8,407 nucleotides of DNA from Planctomycetales bacterium (GTDB lineage: Bacteria; Planctomycetota; Planctomycetia; Gemmatales; Gemmataceae), in assembly GCA_020054355.1 (NCBI GenBank), contig JAGVLI010000283.1, positions 1-8,407 on the forward strand, in the 5' to 3' direction. The notes below the pieces were generated by a model. It was not told the DNA's origin and searched no databases. It saw nothing but the letters and a program-made list of their open reading frames with translations. Of the stretch, positions 6,571 to 8,407 are shown piece after piece. The position numbers and the translations under genes are program-made. Within the stretch, counting starts at the first letter, position 1. Each line of letters begins with the position of its first letter.

Positions 6571-7100
6571 CAATGCGTCGTCCCTTCGCCCTCGGCCGCC
6601 GCTGGCGGCTTCGCACTTTCGTGCAAGTCCCGCCGATCCCGAAACGGCAGCACCGTGATCTGGCCGTCGTTCTCCAGGATGGCGACATGCACCTGTGCAA
6701 TATCCATGCAACCCGCCCGGCGCAGCGCGGCCATCAATTCGTGGTGGGTCAGCTGCTCGTTATTCAGCGCATCCTCGTCGATCCGGCCGTTATGGATGAG
6801 CAGGGTAGGCTTGCCCTCGATCATCCGAGCAATCCACTTCCAGCGCCAGGTGGCCACGCCGATCAGGTAGTTCAAGGCCACCAGCGTGACGGCCGAGACG
6901 ACGCCCGCCGTGTACGAATTATCGCCGCCGTTCATCGCATTCTGCACGGCGTTGCTGAGGACCAGCAGCAGCACGAGATCGAAGGGCGCCAGCTGGCCGA
7001 TCTGCCGTTTGCCCGTCAACCGCAGCAGGAGCAGCAGCAGGACGTAGGTCAGGATGCCGCGCAGGATCAACTCCCACCAGGCAACGGATAATTCCCACAT
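6570..7100 (-). CDS. DUF421 (YetF/YcaP-type) membrane protein, 176 aa
   Basis: This is a DUF421 protein. Three hydrophobic segments lie at about 11-28, 38-56 and 64-82. The family signature LTGKRQIGQLAPFDLVLLL (28-46), followed by LSNAVQNAM, spans the first loop and second helix. The small cytosolic domain that follows contains GKPTLLIHNGRID (96-108), then LTHHELMAALRRAG (117-130) and the strand pair VHVAILENDGQITVLP (137-152), all typical of the family. The length is normal for the shorter DUF421 proteins. The last 20 residues are rich in Ala, Glu and Pro and probably disordered. Biochemical roles are poorly known; links to spore germination or stress have been reported for some Bacillus members. 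The ATG at 7098-7100 has only a weak GGTGAAG upstream, very close to it. The gene leads the operon with the BASS transporter and is divergent from the UPF0316 gene. Confidence 0.9.
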   Translation of the reverse strand: MWELSVAWWELILRGILTYVLLLLLLRLTGKRQIGQLAPFDLVLLLVLSNAVQNAMNGGDNSYTAGVVSAVTLVALNYLIGVATWRWKWIARMIEGKPTLLIHNGRIDEDALNNEQLTHHELMAALRRAGCMDIAQVHVAILENDGQITVLPFRDRRDLHESAKPPAAAEGEGTTH

Positions 7101-7176
7101 GACTTCACCGTCGATTCTTCAATTTGCTCTTGCGAGTCGCCGGCCGACTTTCGTATGGAGGCTGCCTTCCAGACGC

Positions 7177-7224
7177 ACGATCGTCGGAAAGGCACTTTCC
7201 CGAACTGCGTAACTTACGGGTTCG
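7177..7224. promoter_or_regulatory. Three adjacent dyad symmetries in a divergent promoter region
   Basis: The 145-base gap between the divergent DUF421 (start 7100) and UPF0316 (start 7246) genes holds three neighbouring symmetric elements. ACGATCGT occupies 7177-7184. GGAAAG-GCA-CTTTCC occupies 7186-7200. At 7201-7224, CGAAC and GTTCG flank CGTAA-C-TTACG, giving ten paired positions in 24 bases. The last element ends 21 bases before the UPF0316 start. They could be operators for a dimeric regulator or leader hairpins. I see no convincing -35/-10 pair in either direction. Confidence 0.45.
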
Positions 7225-7245
7225 CCCGCATCATCGAGCTTTCTC

Positions 7246-7827
7246 ATGGACGGTATTCTAGCTGCGTCTCCCGCGCTGCCATTGGTCGTCTTCACGGCCG
7301 AGCTGGCCGTCGTCACCTGCGGGACCATGCGGGTGATCTTCACCGCGCGGGGCATGAAGTACCTGGCTCCCGTGCTGGGCTTCTTCGAGATCACCCTCTG
7401 GCTGTTCGCCATCGGCCAGATCATGCACAACCTGTCGGACGTCGGCTGCCACATCGGTTTCGCGGCCGGCTTCACGCTCGGCAACTTCCTGGGCATCTTT
7501 CTCGAAAAGCAACTGGCGCTGGGCAACCTGGTGGTGCGCATCATCACGCCCAAGGACGCGAAGCCACTGCTGACGGGCTTGAAGTCCGCTCGTTTCGGTC
7601 TGACTACCATCGACGCCGAAGGCGCTAACGGGCCGGTGAAAATCATCTTCACGGTGATTCAGCGTCGGCAGCAACCGCAGGTCGTCCGCTTGATCCGGCA
7701 CTTCGATCCGCAGGCGTTCTACTCGGTGGAGGAAGTGCGCACGGCCCAGGCTGGCGTCTTTCCCGAAGCGCGGCCCTGGGTGCGCGGCCTGGTGCCAGGC
7801 TTCGTCCGCAAACAACTGGCCGCCTAG
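7246..7827 (+). CDS. UPF0316 membrane protein (DUF5698 + DUF2179), 193 aa
   Basis: The first 90 residues are hydrophobic, with segments at about 9-31, 38-60 and 68-88. They carry the family pattern TCGTMRVIFTARGMKYLAP (24-42), LGFFEITLWLFAIGQI (44-59) and GFAAGFTLGNFLGIFLE (71-87). This fits the DUF5698 membrane domain. Residues 95-165 form a small alpha/beta DUF2179-like domain: VVRIITPKD, then ARFGLTTIDAEGANGPVKIIFTVIQRR, then FDPQAFYSVEEVR. The C-terminal tail (166-193) is basic and proline-containing. Function is not established; DUF2179 domains also occur in YitT-type membrane proteins and have been suggested to bind small ligands. The ATG at 7246 is the only start in the open stretch after an in-frame TAA at 7210-7212; the ribosome site is weak (CGAG at 7235-7238). 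The gene diverges from the DUF421 gene and converges on the SDR gene across the palindrome at 7847-7908. Confidence 0.88.
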   Translation: MDGILAASPALPLVVFTAELAVVTCGTMRVIFTARGMKYLAPVLGFFEITLWLFAIGQIMHNLSDVGCHIGFAAGFTLGNFLGIFLEKQLALGNLVVRIITPKDAKPLLTGLKSARFGLTTIDAEGANGPVKIIFTVIQRRQQPQVVRLIRHFDPQAFYSVEEVRTAQAGVFPEARPWVRGLVPGFVRKQLAA

Positions 7828-7846
7828 CGCACTTCTTTCCAATGCT

Positions 7847-7908
7847 TGTAGGTCAGGCTTTCCAGCCTGACGCTGGTGCCCCAGTCAGGCTGGAAAGCCT
7901 GACCTACA
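7847..7908. repeat. Perfect nested palindromic repeat at a convergent junction, probable bidirectional terminator
   Basis: The 25-base arm 7847-7871 is a perfect reverse complement of 7884-7908, around a 12-base spacer. Each arm is itself a hairpin: GTCAGGCT-TTCC-AGCCTGAC in the left arm, and its mirror in the right arm. The arms begin GTAGG and end CCTAC, as in the elements at 244-269 and 3783-3879. It lies between the stop of the UPF0316 gene (7827) and the stop of the SDR gene (7913), with its right edge only 4 bases from the latter. It could end transcripts arriving from both sides. Very similar GTAGGTCAGGCTTTCC repeats are, as I recall, scattered through planctomycete genomes. Confidence 0.9.
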
Positions 7909-7912
7909 TTCT

Positions 7913-8407
7913 TTACGCCGGCCAGGTCTGCCCGCCGCCATCGACGCGGATCACCTGGCCGCTGATAAACCGCCCGGCCTCCGTCGCCAGGAAAGCGACG
8001 ACATCGGCGACTTCCTGCGGCCGCCCGTAGCGCACCAAAGTCCCTTCCTCGACCAGCTTGTCCTTTTCCACATCGTGGATGACCATGAAGCGCGGGGTCA
8101 CGGTGCCGCCCGGCGCGACGCAGTTCACCGGCACGTTGAACGGCCGCAACTGCACTGCCAGGCAGCGGGTGTATTCGTGGACCGCCGCCTTGGCCACGGA
8201 ATAGATCGCACCGTCGTCCCGCCCGAAGCAGCCGGCGATGGAGCCGATGGTGATGATCCGCCCGCTCTTCCGCGCCTGCATCTCGGGAGCGACCGCCCGG
8301 CAGCAGAGGATGCAAGACAACAGGTTGCGGTCCATCACAGCGCGGATGTCGGCAAGCGGGATGCCGATGCAGTCGTCCGGACTCGGCCGGCCGCCGCGAC
8401 CGACGCC
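7913..8407 (-). CDS. Short-chain dehydrogenase/reductase (SDR), 5' partial
   Basis: This is the C-terminal 164 residues of a classical NAD(P)-dependent SDR oxidoreductase; the N-terminal cofactor-binding TGxxxGxG part lies beyond the window. The frame is open to base 8407. Visible landmarks in order: VMDRNLLSCILCCRAVAP, the usual NL..... helix after the NNAG motif; GRIITIGSIAG with the catalytic Ser; YSVAKAAV, the YxxxK active site with Tyr 13 residues after Ser, as in the family; NCVAPGGTVTP, the PG motif; RYGRPQEVADVVAFLATEAG; and ISGQVIRVDGGGQ near the end. All three visible catalytic residues are present, so the enzyme is probably active. FabG-like 3-oxoacyl reductases and many sugar or alcohol dehydrogenases share these motifs, so the substrate is open. 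An in-frame GTG-ATG at 8333-8338 falls inside the fold and is not the true start. The gene converges on the UPF0316 gene. Confidence 0.92.
   Translation of the reverse strand, partial: GVGRGGRPSPDDCIGIPLADIRAVMDRNLLSCILCCRAVAPEMQARKSGRIITIGSIAGCFGRDDGAIYSVAKAAVHEYTRCLAVQLRPFNVPVNCVAPGGTVTPRFMVIHDVEKDKLVEEGTLVRYGRPQEVADVVAFLATEAGRFISGQVIRVDGGGQTWPA

Noticed and set aside
5656..6870. 404-residue plus-strand open frame rich in Gln, His and Arg
   Set aside because: It lies opposite the BASS and DUF421 genes, whose family motifs are clear. The Gln/His/Arg bias is what reverse-strand hydrophobic codons give.
7119..7842. Minus-strand open frames of 177 and 194 residues opposite the UPF0316 gene
   Set aside because: No family motifs; the plus-strand gene has the conserved DUF5698/DUF2179 pattern.
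7833..7914. TTCTTT on both sides of the 7847-7908 repeat as a target-site duplication
   Set aside because: The left copy is 8 bases away from the element edge and the word is short and simple, so chance is the better explanation.
7913..8338. SDR gene starting at the GTG/ATG at 8333-8338
   Set aside because: The frame stays open to the window edge and the residues before it fit the SDR fold, so the gene is simply cut by the window.

Overview
The window is GC-rich, densely coded bacterial DNA. Several features suggest a member of the Planctomycetota. The intergenic gaps carry GTAGG-ended palindromic repeats of a kind I associate with planctomycete genomes. There is a run of exported proteins of unknown function, one of them with a FecR-like domain, and a clan GH-A-like secreted glycosidase of a type common in that phylum. 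This placement is an inference from content; no rRNA or other taxonomic marker is present.

Layout, left to right. Bases 1-221 hold the C-terminal end of a LysM protein (+). It converges on a three-gene minus-strand operon, transcribed from about 3690 down to 286, that encodes three exported proteins. In order of transcription these are a 265-residue probable beta-sandwich protein, a 468-residue membrane-anchored or secreted protein with a FecR-like part and a helical-repeat part, and a 359-residue coiled-coil protein. A divergent 264-base region (3653-3916) with a large nested palindrome separates this operon from a 516-residue secreted TIM-barrel glycosidase-like protein (+). That gene converges on a two-gene minus-strand operon in which a DUF421 membrane protein (6570-7100) is translationally coupled through TGATG to a BASS-family (bile acid:sodium symporter-like) transporter (5626-6570). 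Divergent from it is a UPF0316/DUF2179 membrane protein (7246-7827, +). This in turn converges, across a second perfect palindrome, on a 5'-truncated short-chain dehydrogenase/reductase (7913-8407, -).

How the parts may fit together. The exported operon and the divergent glycosidase all act outside the cytoplasm and could share control from the 3653-3916 region, but the sequence does not show a joint function. DUF421 and UPF0316 proteins have the same outline, an N-terminal membrane part of about three helices followed by a small soluble domain. Here they are transcribed divergently from a short gap with three adjacent dyad symmetries. I see no transposase, CRISPR array, tRNA, rRNA or phage gene. 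The points most worth a second look are the family of GTAGG-bounded palindromes, the altered sodium-site residues in the BASS transporter, the dyad cluster between the DUF421 and UPF0316 genes, and the uncharacterised exported operon.
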